Assembly: GCF_947179165.1 (NCBI RefSeq)
Contig: NC_077243.1
Coordinates: 49,802,501 to 49,866,500 of the forward strand
DNA: 64,000 nt
Direction of reading: 5' to 3'
Origin: Solanum dulcamara
Taxonomy: Eukaryota; Streptophyta; Magnoliopsida; Solanales; Solanaceae
The notes below the pieces were generated by a model. That model had not been told where the DNA came from and did no database searches. It was given only the letters and a program-made list of their open reading frames with translations. The position numbers and the translations under genes were made by a program. Shown here one piece after another: positions 24,843 to 36,391 of this stretch. Numbering within the stretch: the first letter of the stretch is position 1; the number at the start of each line of letters is the position of its first letter.

Positions 24843-27600
24843 TCAACTAGGCATGGAAGGAAAGAGATGAGGATATCGTGAGATCATATTGGCTTCGGCT
24901 TCCCATGTGGCACCCTCAACCTCTTGGTTCCTCCATAACACTTTGACTGAAGCTATTTCCTTATTTCTCAACTTTCTAACTTGTTAGTCTAAGATTTCAA
25001 CTAGAACCTCCTCATATAAGAGACTTTCTTTAAACTCAATGTTTTCCAATGGAATAATGGATCTAGGATCACCAATAAACTTCCTCAACAAGGACACATG
25101 AAACACCAGAAGCACCGATGCCAACTCAGAAGGTAAATCGAACTCATAAGCCACCTTACTAATTCACCTAAAAATCTGATATGGTTCAACATAGAGGGGA
25201 CTTAGCTCTCCCTTATTACCAAAATGCATCGTACCCTTCCTCGGTGAAATTTTCAAGTAAACCCAATCATTAACCTCAAATTCAAGTTCTCTTCTCCTCA
25301 CATCAAAATAGGACTTCTATTGGCTATGGGCTATTTTTAATCTTTCTCTAATGAGTCTAACCTTCTTCATCGCCTCAAACACCAACTTAGGTCCTATCAA
25401 AAAAACCTCGCCTACCTCGAACCATCGATAGGGGATCTACACCACCTACTATACTAAGCCTCAAATGAGCCATCTTAATGCTAGAATGATAACTATTATT
25501 ATAAGAAAACTCTATCATTAGCAAATGACCATCCTAATTTCCTTTAAAATCAATGATGTATGCTTTCAACATATTATCTAATGTCTGAATGGTACGCTTA
25601 TCCTGACCATCCATCTGTCAGTGAAAAGTTGTACTAAGTTTCACTTGAGTACCAAGACTCTTTTGGAAAGATCTCCAAAACTGATATATAAACTGAGTAC
25701 CTCGATCTGAGATGATAGATAATGGAAGACCATGAAGCTTAACCAACTCTCGGATATACAATCTAGCATAGTCCTCATCTATATGTGAGTTTTTAACAAG
25801 AAGAAAATGAGATGACTTAGTCATTCAATCAACAATCACCCAAATAAAATGATGTTGCCTACGAGTATGAGGCAAACCAGTAATGAAGTCCATATTCAAG
25901 GCTTCCCACTTCTAATTATGAATCTCATCGTCTTAAGCCAAACCTCCTAGTTTTTTATGCTTAACCTTCACTTATTGACAATTAGGACACTTAGCCAGGA
26001 ATTCCGCAATATCCCTTTTCATGCCATTCCACCAATACACTTCTCTCAAATATGGAATCTAGATGTATAGAGTATCGTGAACTATGAGCTTCAAACAATA
26101 TCATATTTTTCAATCCATCAACATTCAGAATGCATAACCAACCTTGATATCTCAACACACTATCTCTCCCTTGGGAGAAACACTCAATGGTTTTTTCGGC
26201 AACCAGTTTCTTCAATTCAACAAAAGAGAGATCACTATGTTGTTTCGCCTTTACATCCACCATAAGAGATAATTTGGAACCATTTTTCATAATAATACAA
26301 CCATCCTCGGAATGAACCAATCAAACACCCATACGGGATAATCTTTGCATATCCCAAACTAGCTCTTTCTTCTCATCCTCAATATGGGCAACATTTTCAT
26401 GGACAATCTACTAAGAGCGTCGGCAACCACATTTGCCTTACCCGAATGGTATAGCACACCAAGTCCTAATTCTTCAATAACTGAGGCCATTTCCTTTGTC
26501 AAAGGTTCAATTTCTTTTGAGTGAACACAATAACAAACATATCTAAGTATTGCGTGAACACCTTGTTCATCAAATCCATAAAAGTTCCAGGGGCATTCGT
26601 TAGTCCAAAATACATAACAAAAAATTCAAAGTGACCCTACCGAGTTTTAAAGGTCATCTTTAGAATGTCACATTCCCTTACTCATAGTTGATAATAACCC
26701 GATCGAGAATCTATCATTGAAAAGTAACTTGCTCCTTAAAGTAGATTGAAAAAGTCATCAATCCTTAGAATGAGATATTTATTCTTAATTTTGACCTTAT
26801 TCAATTGCTAACAATCAATACACATATGGAACAAATCAGCTTTCTTTCTGACAAAGAGAAACGTAGCACCCCATGGAGAGATACTTAGTCTAATGAAGCC
26901 ATTATCTAGCAAATCCTTCAACTGATCCTTTAACTCTTTCAACACTGCCAGGGCCATTCGGTAAGGAGGAATAAATATAGGTTGAATGTTAGGGAGAAGA
27001 TTGATACCGAAGTCTATTTCCCTTTTGGGAGGAATGTCTGGCAGTTTATCATGGAAAACTTCTAGAAACTTATTAACAACTGAAACTAACTCAAGAGTAG
27101 GAGTTTCAAAACCTAAACTAGATGATAGATGCAACGTTTGGAAATAATTTTCCAAGCTTTAAGGCATTAGATAAATTGACCCTTAAATACAGAATTACTA
27201 CTTTTCCATTCTAGGATTGGCTCATTAGGAAACTGAAACCTAACCACATAGGTTCTACAACATATAGAGGCATAACATGCATGAAGCCAATCCATACCAA
27301 GAATCACATCAAAATTGGTCATATCAAGCTCTATTAGATCAATTGAGATGACTATATGAAAAATTGAAACTAGACAATTTCTATAAACTTTTTAGCCACA
27401 ACAGAATCACCAACCGGAGTATAGACCAAAAAAGGCTCTAGCAAGATCTCGGGACTAATAATGAAACTCATAGCAAGATAAGGAGTAATAAATGATAGAG
27501 TAGCACCTGTATATAAAAATGCATAAATATCAAAGCCAAACACTTTCAACATATCCGTGACCACATCAAAAGACTCCTCAACGTTTTGCCTAGCTTGAAG
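24843..27600 (-). pseudogene. Pol of T4: protease, RT, integrase and chromodomain, catalytic RT motif deleted
   Basis: Minus-strand order. Protease near 27550-27370: the active-site D(S/T)G triad reads Y-T-G, so the catalytic Asp is lost. RT N-terminal half at 27155-26808: [48 protein letters not shown] continues through [18 protein letters not shown] to MFVIVF and then, near 26519-26530, jumps into late RNase H (the TQKKLNL block), so the FIDD catalytic motif and most of RNase H are missing. Integrase HHCC region at about 26400-25990, then the core with IISDRGTQF at about 25730-25700. Chromodomain at about 25040-24843, ending RYPHLFPSMPS and TGA. Many stops. Not functional. Confidence 0.85.
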
Positions 27601-28695
27601 GGTATAGAACCTATTTTGGTGTGGGCCACCACCTCATGGAATTTGTCCACCTTGAGTAGTTTGACCTTGAGGACACCCTTGTTTTCCCTTGTTAGGACAT
27701 TCGGAAATCTGATGCCCCATCTTACCACATCCAAAGCATACACCCGTTCCAACCAAACATTTACCTCGATGATTTCTCCCAATCTTGGTACATTTTGGTA
27801 GGGTAGATCCACTGACACCACCTTGTGCCTTAGGATTTGAGACCCTATCTTTGTCAAACCTTTGACCCAAATCTTGTGAAGAACCTTATCTTGTTGGAAA
27901 CGATCATTACCACCATCAGATTTTTTGTGAGAAAACCCACCTTCAACTCTATCCCTCTTGGACTCCCTTACACTGTCCGTCTTAATCTTTTCTCCTTCAA
28001 TTTGCTTGGTAGAAGTCATGAGCCTCGAGATGTCCATCTCTTAAATGAGCATAGCGGTTCAGTATTCTTTCATAACCAAGTCTGACACCACCAAAATAAA
28101 ATTGCTCATTTAGGTATGAGAGTCGGCTACCAAGGATGGAGCATATTTAGACAACTTTATGAACTTGAGAGCATACTCTCTCACACTTATGTTTTCTTAC
28201 TTGAGGTTGATAAATTCTAACTCCTTCGCCTTCCTTAACTCAAGTGGGAATAAGTGATCAAGAAATGAAAATTTAAACATTCCCAACCTATGGAATCGTC
28301 TTCAACCCTTTCTGTTTTCCATTGGTTGTATGAAAATTGAGTGACACCCTTGAGTTGGTAGGCCGCCAAATCTTCCTTCTCCTCTCCTTTGAAAACACTC
28401 CCACAATATCAATGATCTTATACAATTTATTAATAAAGTCATAAGAATCCTCATTAATTTTGGATCCATGAAACTCAGAAGGGTTCATCCCTGTGAAGTC
28501 TCTAACCCTTGAAGCCAAAGTAGTCACAATTTTAGAAGTATCTACCTCTCGATTTACTTGAGTAGTCACAGGTTGGTCTAGCATTTGAAAAGTGACTCAG
28601 AACTCCGCATTATTTACTTAATTAGTCAAAGGAGAATTTAGATCTTGTGGCTCCTCTTCAACATTTCTTCATACAGGAGTTCTTCGTGAAGGCAT
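27601..28695 (-). pseudogene. Gag of T4, degenerate
   Basis: Starts at ATG 28695-28693 (MPSRRTPV, the expected family start), with a stop eight codons later. Blocks: the SRVRDFTGMNPSEFHGSK region near 28510-28455, the capsid core with frameshifts near 28400-28150, the DISRLMTSTKQIEGEK block near 28030-27985, and an intact zinc knuckle CFGCGKMGHQISEC near 27735-27694, followed by the Gln/Gly-rich PQGQTTQGGQ spacer before protease. Gag and Pol were one frame in this lineage. The zinc knuckle would bind element RNA for packaging. Confidence 0.85.
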
Positions 28696-28894
28696 GATTT
28701 CATATCGCAAAGAGAAAGCGTTAGAGAAGGAAACCATAAAGGTCAACTCTATAGTATGATGAGATCAAGAAAGAAGTGAAGTGTTTCCTACGATGCCTTA
28801 TAGCCTCTTATTCATAGATGTAGCTCCCTTCACACTGATAAACAAAACTTTACTAGATGTGGCATATTAGATGCCCTAGGATACTTGAACCTTG

Positions 28895-28908
28895 TGCTCT
28901 GATACAAA
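28895..28908 (-). promoter_or_regulatory. Primer binding site of T4
   Basis: The minus strand reads TTTGTATCAGAGCA, one base off the consensus, three bases from the LTR end. Confidence 0.8.
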
Positions 28909-28911
28909 GTT

Positions 28912-30501
28912 TGTCACTACTCGACCTAGGGCCTAGTCATAACATGGCTATTAAAATCCTGAGGGACCCCAACCAAGACTCTTAGAATAACATTCAAGAG
29001 CATACTTAAGGTAAATGAAATAAGTAAAGATAAATCAAGATACGGAAGCAAAATCTCAAATAGAACATAAGTCTCGAAATGAGAAAGCAACAACATAAAC
29101 TCTTTACTATCTAACATGCCTCTAATACTAGATGGGGGCATGCGACAATCTACTAGATCACCCAATATAAAAGGTAAAAGAAGTCATAAACTCATAAGAA
29201 ATAAAGTGTCTTGTCCTCAGAACATAAGGACTCACTAACAGTACGATAGTGCTAACTCTAGCCACAAGCAGGAAGAGGATGAACGTGATCGTCGGTCCCT
29301 ACATTATGATACAATATAGGTAAAAGTATGATTTAGTACATGGAATGCACTAAGTATGTGAAAATATGTATGAACAATAAACGTTGGACAAAATCAACAT
29401 GAATCATGGGATTCAAGACCAATATCATTGAAATCATGAGTAAACCATGAAAACATTAAAACATTTATATCATTGTTCAATGCATCAAAACATCATAATC
29501 ATCATAAGAACTTATATATGTGGGAGATAACCGTAACCAATATTAAGATCATGCGATCTATTACATGGAATACAATGATCCCCACATCGAGAAGGAGGGA
29601 GGCTACTTGCCAAGGTAGGCCATCAACATTATCATTACCATGTCTATTTATGGATCCACTAGCTAAGCCATATTTACAAACCTGCGGTGGCAAGGTAGTT
29701 TAAAAGACTAGAGGTTGCTACTAGGTCTTAGGTTGAGCCCCCATCTCAAAGTCCACTCGATGCTAAGTAAATCATCCCATGGAATACATATCATGTTATA
29801 ATCTTAAATCATACTTGTCATAATCATAAGCTTTTCATAATCATAATTCATAGAAACTTGTTCATAGGAATAAATCATTATCATATAATACATGTAATGT
29901 GGGTGTAGGACTTCTACAAGACATCTTTAGTGTCTTGAGTCACCTTCCTAATTAAGGATCTTAAGTCACTTTTTCATTAGAGTCTTGAGTCACCTTCAAG
30001 GATTTCAAGTCACTGTTTCTCATAAACTTGCTTAAAGACCAAAATAACCCCAACTTAAACTGGAAGTGGGCACCTAGATGGGACCTCACCACAGCTCGTG
30101 AAGGTCAATATGGGCCATAATAGGGTCATGGTGATGGCCTTAGTTTATGGGAATTGGGTCTTGAAAAGGGTTCCCCAATATGGAACCCACCACGATCCGT
30201 TAAAGGCAATACGGCTCATGGTAGTTGGGTCATAGTCCTAGACTTAGAAATAAGTTTTGAGGGCCTCTAGGGAGGGTCACCGCTGAGGGTACCATGGCTC
30301 ATGATGCTCTATATGGCCCGTGGCCCCTTCCCCATAGGGCCTAAGTTTTAGAAACTCCACTATAGTGGTTCACCACCGACTATGGTGAGGAATACAGCTC
30401 ATGATGGCCTTCGTGGTCATCGCCTTGTGCCAAAATGGGGTTTTCTTCAAATTCATCTTTTTATCCTCATTTTAGGACTTTTCACCTTTTGGGGTCTTAC
30501 A
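28912..30501 (-). repeat. 5' LTR of T4 (right, shortened copy)
   Basis: 1,590 bp, plus-strand ends TGTCACTACTCGACC and GGGGTCTTACA. It matches the left LTR except for a clean absence of about 575 bases at about 30023, where CATAAACTTGCTT joins AAAGACCAAAATAACCCC. Confidence 0.85.
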
Positions 30502-30506
30502 GTACA

Positions 30507-31188
30507 CTCGTGTGCAATCGAAATGAAAATATTCCAAATGGCTCCCCATAAAGCTAATGAGTACATAGAGAGCTAAGATTATTACTAACTAAGAGTAGAT
30601 ACATTCTAGAACAGGAGAGATCAAAGCTCGGATCTATAACCTCGTTTGAGGCACCCAAAGAACCTAAGAGAACCAAAATGTCAGTACTCTAACCAGACTA
30701 GTAGATATGCGCTTAGACCTCAAAATGTTTCTAGTAAAGCAGTAAGGACCTCAAACCTGACTAAGAGAAATGCACCCAAAACTTGAATTGCAGCTGGTAG
30801 AGCAGGAGAAACTCAAACCCGAGACTAAAACACTTTGGAAACTCCTATATTTCATTTGACACTATAAAAAGGGGATTTTATGGATCGAAACCCAACCCTA
30901 GCATTAGCAATGACTGACTCTTGGCTTGGAACCTAAGCCCAAACCCAATTAGTCCAAATAAAGCTCAAATTCACAACCGAATAACATCCTGGCCACAACA
31001 TAGGGAGATTATGGATGAAAATAAAATAAGGGAGATTATCAGAGTCAAGTATACTACACTAGTCTACAAGAGCTAGAACCATCTGAATAAATGTGGATTT
31101 CTAATGCATAACGATTCCAAATAGTAATTCTAAGGCAGTCACTAGCCTACACCTAGGCTAAGTCCAAGAATAAATCACAAATTTCAAT
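30507..31188. other. Unassigned sequence between T4 and solo LTR S1
   Basis: AT-rich, no coding signal. It was continuous with 34825 onward before S1 inserted. Possibly part of the older LTR-like fragment that ends at 36229. Confidence 0.4.
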
Positions 31189-31193
31189 ACAAT

Positions 31194-34100
31194 TGTCACG
31201 ACCCAACCCCGTAGGCCGCAACTAGGGTCCGACCTGGACCTTCTTATACGTATTTATCAACTACACTTAAGTTGAACCATGTGTGATGTGATACTATATA
31301 TAAAAACCCCAATAGTTTAAAACTTTTTTTATGTACATGTAGCCTTTTTCATTTGTATCATATCATGAAAGGGCACGCGATCCGACAAGGCTGGTATAAC
31401 AAAAACATTCACAACATATCGAATAGGCAACATCAAAACTAACTCACAAACAAGCCACATAAACATATGTCTACAGACCTCTAAGAATAGTAACAGCAAC
31501 ATATGGCGGGACAAGACCCCCGCCGTACCCCTGAATGTACAAATATATACATTAAGTGACCAGCATCAAAATTTAGGCTCCAGAACAGTGAAGCACTTCC
31601 GACACAGCTGAGAGGAACTCCTATGCTGATGGATCTCCAGAATAAACATCTGTACCTGCGGGCATGAAACGCAGCCCCCCGAAGAAAGGGGGTCAGTACG
31701 ATATATGTACTGAGTATGTAAAGCATAACACATCGTAACTGAGATCATAACTGAAATAGGGATGCAGGGGACAAGTATAATAACTAAATAAATTACTGTA
31801 CCTGCACCTTAGGACACGTAAATCATACACATCATCATATGCTGTGCTCGGCCCTCTAGTGAACTCGGTGTTATAATCACTTCTTCATAATCACATATCA
31901 TCATATCATAATGCATTTCATTTCATCATATCATTATATATGGTATCATACCATCGTATACGGTATCATCTCATCATGTATATCATCGTATCACACCCGG
32001 TTCACTGCGGGGCTCAGGGTCATAATGTATTGCTTTAATCTCATATGCATGCCTACATAAAGTATTCGGCCCTTTAGTGAGGGACTCGGTGAATGGAGTG
32101 ATGTACGTCTATAGCGTACCATCATAATATACATATGTACCCGGCCCTCTAAGGAAGGACTCGGTGTTCCTTCCTTATTTCACCACATATACTATCACAT
32201 TACTGTCGGCCCGGGACTCAGTGAATAATCATATCGTCATAACATATAACATATATCACACCTCACGTACGGCATCATTTCCTCGTGCGTGGAACTATAC
32301 ACATCCGGCCCGGGACGCGGTGAAAGAAGCAGTAACACTGTGCACGATAACATATCCTGGCCCATCGTGGGACTCGAGGAAAGATGGGTTACAGTATGCA
32401 CGAGTAGAGTAGTGAGAAACCATATGCAACTAAGTCATTATCTAAGACTCGATGAAACAGTCAAGTGAACCGTCACCTAAAGACTGGGGGAGTAATTATC
32501 CGAGGTATCCCTTTAGATGTCATTAGGGCTTATATCAGTTGGGGCTTCAGGGATCACAAACATGTATCAAATAATGCCACATAATTTATGCAATCAGAAA
32601 TATAGTCTATGCAATCAGAAACACAATTTATCTAGTCAAAGATTCAACTCATGCAATCAACAACATTTATCATTTCGAAGCCTCTAAAAAGAGGAGCTAG
32701 TACCTCTACTTACTATTCATTATATAGCAGGCTCGAGAATAGTAGTTTGACTACTTTCAGACTCTTAATGTTTAGGAGTGACTACAAGTCATGAGTTACA
32801 ATCAGAGCTCATAAATGTAATTACCTCTAAACCTATATCATATACCATTTAACTCAAAATTAAGCCATTCCAAAGGAATGAAGAAATAGGCTTTACATGT
32901 ACTAGTTTTCATCACATAGAAGACAAAAAGGCAATGACTCAGCTATTGCAGAAGTTCTAATATCCAGAAGTAAACAAGAGTCTCAACTCATACTCAGGGC
33001 TTTACGAATGGATTGAATCCCAAATATCATATACATATCATTTATAACTTATATCTAAGACATGCCAAAAGAAAAGAAGAATAGCTCTACATATTTATTC
33101 CAAAAACATGCCAAAAGAAAACTTCACATACCTCGTCTGAGTTATTCTTTATCCTGTTCGCCTCGTCATCCTTTGAACCTATTAAACAGGAGAGTAATAT
33201 GCATATCAACTCTTCTTAATTTTCCAGCATCTTAGGTTACACCTTAGTGGTAATGGAATCTATTTCCTTAGTCGTTTCCTCGACTAGTTCTTTAGTTTGT
33301 TAAGGCGTTAACGAAAATTGGGCAGCACCTCCCCTATAATGTGCCCTATACGAATTTCCAATTAGGTCCCTAAGACCTACAGCCAACCAACAACAACAAC
33401 CTGCAGTAATTCACACCAACAATATATAATATAAAACTCCAAACGACTTATTCAAAAATACGATTTCACAATAGGGCGTCTAGCCTTTATTTTGTAACGC
33501 CTTTCATTATACGCAACAAGGGGTCATGTGACTTCGACCAGAAGCACCCTAACCCACATTAGAACATATTTATGCCCTGCAACAACAATCCACACCCCTA
33601 CAGCATCACCTCACAAGAGCAATACTTTATTTCAACGACAATTCCACTATAGCGACTACAATTTAGCTTATTTCGAACACCAAACTTTTCAACCCTTTTC
33701 CCCAACTTCCAGCAGCCCCTAAGGTGTGTAATACACCCTATAATAACATCATAAGCTTCAAATTAGAGGGGAAGACCTTACCTTATCCGAAATTGGCCAA
33801 AACTCACCAAAATTCGCCTCGGAAGTTTCTTAACATGCTGAAACTTTAGCGGACTGTTTGTATGTTTTTGGTGCTGCTACAAATCGTAACTTTATGTTAA
33901 TAACACCTACATAGCATGTATAAACTATCACAAAAATGTGGGAGAAGAGAATCCAACCATACCTTAACAAACGGCTCTCCAAACATGCTGAAAATTAACT
34001 TTGGAACTCCTCGACGCGGCTGAAACTAAGGGGCTGTTTTCGTGACTTCTTTCTGCCCCAAATTTGAAATTTTCATTATTAAACACCGCTATATCACCAT

Positions 34101-34819
34101 AGGATACCTTAAATAATTAATTCATAAAACAAAATCGGGCCTTACCTTTTGTTTTGCTCAAACCCGTGGCTGCCCTCACTTGTTCTTCACGTTTTTCTCT
34201 TGTTGCTGCTTTGTTGCTGCTGGAAATTTGTGAATGAACTGAAGGTTTTTGGATACATATCAAATTATATAGGTGGTCCCAAGGGGTGACATGTGTCATC
34301 CCCTAAGGATGACACGTGTCAAGCCATGATTGGCCACCGTGTCATGTTGCCAATTAGGGGCTGCCACGTGGCAGCGGGGTCCACCTCCCCCAAGCAGCTG
34401 CATCACCTACTTGACCCTAAGTAGGTGCATCACCTACTTGCTTGAGGTTCTGCCACATGTCGCTCCTCTATTGGCTGCCACACGTCGTCTTTTTCCCTTC
34501 CTCGCGGGTTCGTAATTTCGTCTCACTTTAAGAGCCTATGTAATCCGTACTACGTAAGCTTGATATATCCTTAAGCAACTTAAGTGTATAAGACTCTTAA
34601 CTTAATATCTTACGTAGGTAAATCGAGTCCTACGACTCATTTCTTAGCCTCCAACTCTTTCCGGATTCTTATGACTCTATCTCCAACCTCCCTTCTCGCG
34701 AGGTATCACAATCTTCTTTCCTTAGAGTTGTTTGATAGTGTTGTAGCTTATACGGCTCACATGATAGTGTCTAAGGAACTTAAGAAGACGTTCCGAGCTC
34801 AAGAGTGCGGGGTGTAACA
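31194..34819 (-). mobile_element. S1: solo LTR of the N family
   Basis: 3,626 bp with plus-strand ends TGTCACGACCCAACCCC and GGGGTGTAACA and perfect 5 bp duplications ACAAT at 31189-31193 and 34820-34824. No internal sequence or second LTR, so unequal recombination between two LTRs removed the rest. It aligns with the N1 LTRs over the first 600 bases and from about 32700 to the end, but the sub-repeat region is different. Confidence 0.9.
31845..32400 (-). repeat. Irregular GC-rich repeats in the sub-repeat slot of S1
   Basis: At least seven copies of a CGGCCC...GGGACTCGGTGAA type unit at uneven spacing (for example near 31850, 32068, 32140, 32207, 32306 and 32358), separated by AT-rich CATCATATCAT runs. 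They sit where the N1 LTRs have their 41-45 bp units. Confidence 0.7.
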
Positions 34820-34824
34820 ACAAT

Positions 34825-36229
34825 AAGGATAAAGCTCAACAAGGCATGATAGGCATCTTAAGTTAAGCTAAACCCATACTCAATTTCCCCAAAATACCCG
34901 AAAATGCAAACTAAGGTAAGAATTCTATCAACTAGCAGTAATCATGCTAAAAACCCTCCTAAAAGTAGCTAAAAATCATGTAAGCACTAACACAAGCACA
35001 TTCTAAGAACAGTAAACCATAGCCTACCTCGACGCTGATCACGCATGCTCCAAAGCCTATGAATTTGGAGCTTTACCCTTCTGAACAGCCTTTGATCACT
35101 ACCATGCTACAAAATTAATAATCATGGTATTAATATGGATTTTTGACACCAAATTCACAATAATTGAAAATGGAACTAAAAATGAGTCAAAATAACATTT
35201 TGGGGCCTATGTGAGTAATCTCAAAATTGATTTTGTCAATAGGTCCCATTTAGCTCAAGGACTTGTGCCTTGAAACTGGGCTCAATCCAAGACTAAAAAC
35301 ACCAAAAATATCCCTTTCACAAACACGATTAAGCTTTCACCATTAAAGAGAAAAAGAGAGGTCTAGGGATGAGAATTGACCATAATAACGAGTCCCTAAT
35401 GCATCTCGTGATGATCCCAAAGTAAGCACCAGCTAAATCCCATAACACACTAATTTCTCCTCAAAATTAAGCTCTCAAGGCCAAGTTATGAGTAAAAACA
35501 TAATAAAAATCAGCCACCACTATAGCAATGCCTTGGTTGATAAAACGGCTAGGCCTTGGTTGACAGGCTCTGCTCTTGGAGCCAAATAATAGCATGCCAC
35601 TAAAGAACTAGCCACTAAAGTGTTCCCTGGCCTCTTAGGTGACTACACCATCTGGTGGCACTAGACAAAGCTTGGTAAGTCCAAATAGACTCAGATTAGG
35701 TGCTCAGGATTTGCTCGAAACCCTATGCATGCAAATAAACTAGGATTCGATATTTCAAACTCAATTGAGATGTTGAAACTTCCATTATAGGTCATTTTAA
35801 AAAAATATAGGTCCTACTCCCAAAGCTTCATTTTATCCAAACTCTATAAGGTAGCTCAAAATGAGTCTGGATGCCTTGGAACTCAAACCAAGGGTCCTTC
35901 TAGACCAAACTAGGTGTTTTGAAGCTAACGAAACCATAAGAATTCCATTTTGAGATCGTTTACCTGAAGTTTTGACCAAAGTTTATAATTTAAATTATAT
36001 ATTGAAATTAATTCATCAAGTTGATGATAAAATCCATGGGTGTTGCAGTGGATATTATGCGCACTTTAAAAGGTCCAAAACATAGAAACTACAATAAAAA
36101 ACAAATGAACAATTAGGTGACTGAACTGTCAGTCCAGGCAAGTCATACATGACTTGGGGTCTCTATAGGAAAGCTATAAAAGCTAAAAATACATAGATAT
36201 AGAGAAAAGGACCTAACGGGTCATTACAA
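34825..36229 (-). repeat. Probable old minus-oriented LTR fragment
   Basis: The right end reads CCTAACGGGTCATTACA at 36229; its reverse complement TGTAATGACCCGTTAGG looks like an LTR start. The interior is AT-rich without coding potential. No partner copy is seen, so confidence is limited. 36230-36391 is a short unassigned stretch before T5. Confidence 0.4.
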
Positions 36230-36391
36230 TGGCCCTCGTGGACTTAACCCATCAATAATTTAATTGAGGTTATTTATGTATTCTCCTTATTTCCTAAGCC
36301 TAAACCTCAACATTTTAGCATCTAATTGGAGAGTATATCATGGTATTCCCTCATATTTCTATTATCTTCTCCCTAAAACATATAGCTAGAT

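Larger units (their letters stand above)
22440..30501 (-). mobile_element. T4: complete but dead minus-strand chromovirus
   Basis: 8,062 bp, bounded by perfect 5 bp duplications GTACA at 22435-22439 and 30502-30506. Minus-strand order: 5' LTR 30501-28912, primer binding site, gag, protease, RT, RNase H remnant, integrase, chromodomain, polypurine region, 3' LTR 24597-22440. The two LTRs differ in length (2,158 and 1,590 bp) because the 5' LTR lacks about 575 bases. Pol lacks the RT catalytic motif. Same family as T1. Confidence 0.9.
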
